Source: an uncultured Sphingobium sp.
GTDB taxonomy: Bacteria; Pseudomonadota; Alphaproteobacteria; Sphingomonadales; Sphingomonadaceae
DNA: 6,418 nt
Reading direction: 5' to 3'
Assembly: GCA_913773715.1 (NCBI GenBank)
Contig: CAJYHD010000174.1
Coordinates: forward strand, 1-6,418
Shown here one piece after another: positions 5,668-6,418 of this stretch (positions are counted from its first letter, which is position 1; each line of letters begins with the position of its first letter). Made by a program: the position numbers and the translations under genes. Below the pieces are notes generated by a model. That model was not told where the DNA came from. It worked only from the letters and a program-made list of their open reading frames with translations, and did not search any database.

Positions 5668-6418
5668 TGGATTGTTTCCCGCCCGCGCTTGCGAAAGTCG
5701 CTCGGGGTTTCACCGGCGAACTGACGAAAGGCGCGGGTAAAGTGACTTTGGCTGGTGAAGCCTAGGGAGTCGGCGATCGTCGCCATCGACGCATCTGACT
5801 GTTCCAGCATGTACTGAGCCCGGTTGAGGCGCGCCTTCATCACATATTGATGGGGCGAGACGCCCGTTGCCTTCTTGAAGATCCGGCAGAAATGCGTCGG
5901 GGCGACACCGGCCTGTGCCGCCAGCTCCTCGATGCTGTGGTCCCCCTCCGGCCGCTCCAGGATTGCGTTCATGATGTGATGGATACGGTAGGAGGAAAAA
6001 GCCGAGGTGGGTATGTCCGCTGCCGTCGAATTGACCGGCCCGCGGAGCATATGCGCTTTCAGCGCATCGACCAGTGCCCCTACATAGACATCGCGCTCGG
6101 CGCTGCGCGGTGCATAGAGTTCGCCCAGCACTTGGCGGGTGAGAGCGACGCCCAGGGGATCATTGAAGGCAAAGCGCATCCGTTTGAACTGGTCGACGGC
6201 AGGCGCGCGCTGGAGATCGGTTGAGGCGACGCTCAGCGTGACGACATCGAGTTCGCCGTCGACCAGCCAGCCCGTCGGCTGGTTTGACGGGACGATGGTC
6301 GCACAGCCTGGGATAGAGGCGGTCTCGCTCCAGCCGTCCCGTTCCCAGGTGCGCACGTTCTGCTTGCCGGAGATATGGACGACGAACATCGGGTCGGGGA
6401 GGGCAGGGAGGGTGTAGC
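5664..6418 (-). CDS. AraC-family transcriptional regulator, 5' end beyond the window
   Basis: The visible 251 or so codons end with a C-terminal AraC/XylS DNA-binding domain. Numbered from the internal ATG at 6389, helix-turn-helix 1 lies around residues 152-173 (SIEELAAQAGVAPTHFCRIF). Helix-turn-helix 2 lies around 200-223 (MATIADSLGFTSQSHFTRAF), followed by the family's G-x-T-P-S-D-F-R end. The N-terminal part, with GCATIVPSNQPTGWLV, looks like the usual sensing domain. The frame stays open upstream of that ATG (TLPALPDPMFVVHI) to the window edge. AraC proteins are usually near 280-320 residues, so the true start is probably outside and the ATG at 6389 is internal. The gene is the first visible one of the operon and overlaps the aldehyde dehydrogenase start by ATGA. 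It is therefore likely to activate its own operon in response to the alcohol, aldehyde or acid. The ligand is unknown. Confidence 0.9.
   Translation of the reverse strand, partial: YTLPALPDPMFVVHISGKQNVRTWERDGWSETASIPGCATIVPSNQPTGWLVDGELDVVTLSVASTDLQRAPAVDQFKRMRFAFNDPLGVALTRQVLGELYAPRSAERDVYVGALVDALKAHMLRGPVNSTAADIPTSAFSSYRIHHIMNAILERPEGDHSIEELAAQAGVAPTHFCRIFKKATGVSPHQYVMKARLNRAQYMLEQSDASMATIADSLGFTSQSHFTRAFRQFAGETPSDFRKRGRETIQ

Noticed and set aside
1..6418. CRISPR array, tRNA, rRNA or riboswitch
   Set aside because: No regularly spaced repeat array beyond the two IS-end pairs and no RNA-gene signature could be seen by eye.

Overview
The window is GC-rich and looks alphaproteobacterial, most likely a sphingomonad (Sphingomonas/Sphingobium/Novosphingobium type). 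That placement is inferred from the overall protein style, IS21-family remnants and a DUF2274 fragment of the kind found beside trb conjugation genes; no marker gene fixes the taxon. All intact genes lie on the minus strand. The right half is an ordinary catabolic operon and the left half is an accessory region scarred by mobile elements.

Left part (1-2514): the first 87 bases look like the right end of an IS21-family element whose body lies outside the window. Next, read right to left, come three minus-strand genes: a 5'-truncated AAA/ABC-type ATPase (1537-2514), a small acidic protein of unknown family (941-1411) and a probable PD-(D/E)XK nuclease (237-941) whose start overlaps the stop of the acidic gene. 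An SMC/RecF-like ATPase next to a small protein and a nuclease resembles anti-phage defence cassettes, but here the ATPase has lost its N-terminus and Walker A, so the cassette is probably a relic.

Junction (about 2461-2989): the ATPase reading frame runs straight into the antisense of an istB 3' end. The IS21 remnant (istB tail, long hairpin, 24-bp-periodic terminal repeats, end ...TTGACA at 2744) sits inside a DUF2274 gene fragment. At least two rearrangements are recorded here: insertion into DUF2274, and a deletion or recombination joining istB to the ATPase gene.

Right part (2990-6418): AraC-family regulator (5' end beyond the window), NAD(P)-dependent aldehyde dehydrogenase and zinc alcohol dehydrogenase, in transcription order. 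The regulator stop and the aldehyde dehydrogenase start share ATGA. The two enzymes would oxidise a primary alcohol to its aldehyde and then to a carboxylic acid. An aryl or allylic (benzyl- or terpene-type) alcohol is the best guess for the substrate. The regulator probably responds to that compound or a derivative and also controls its own operon.
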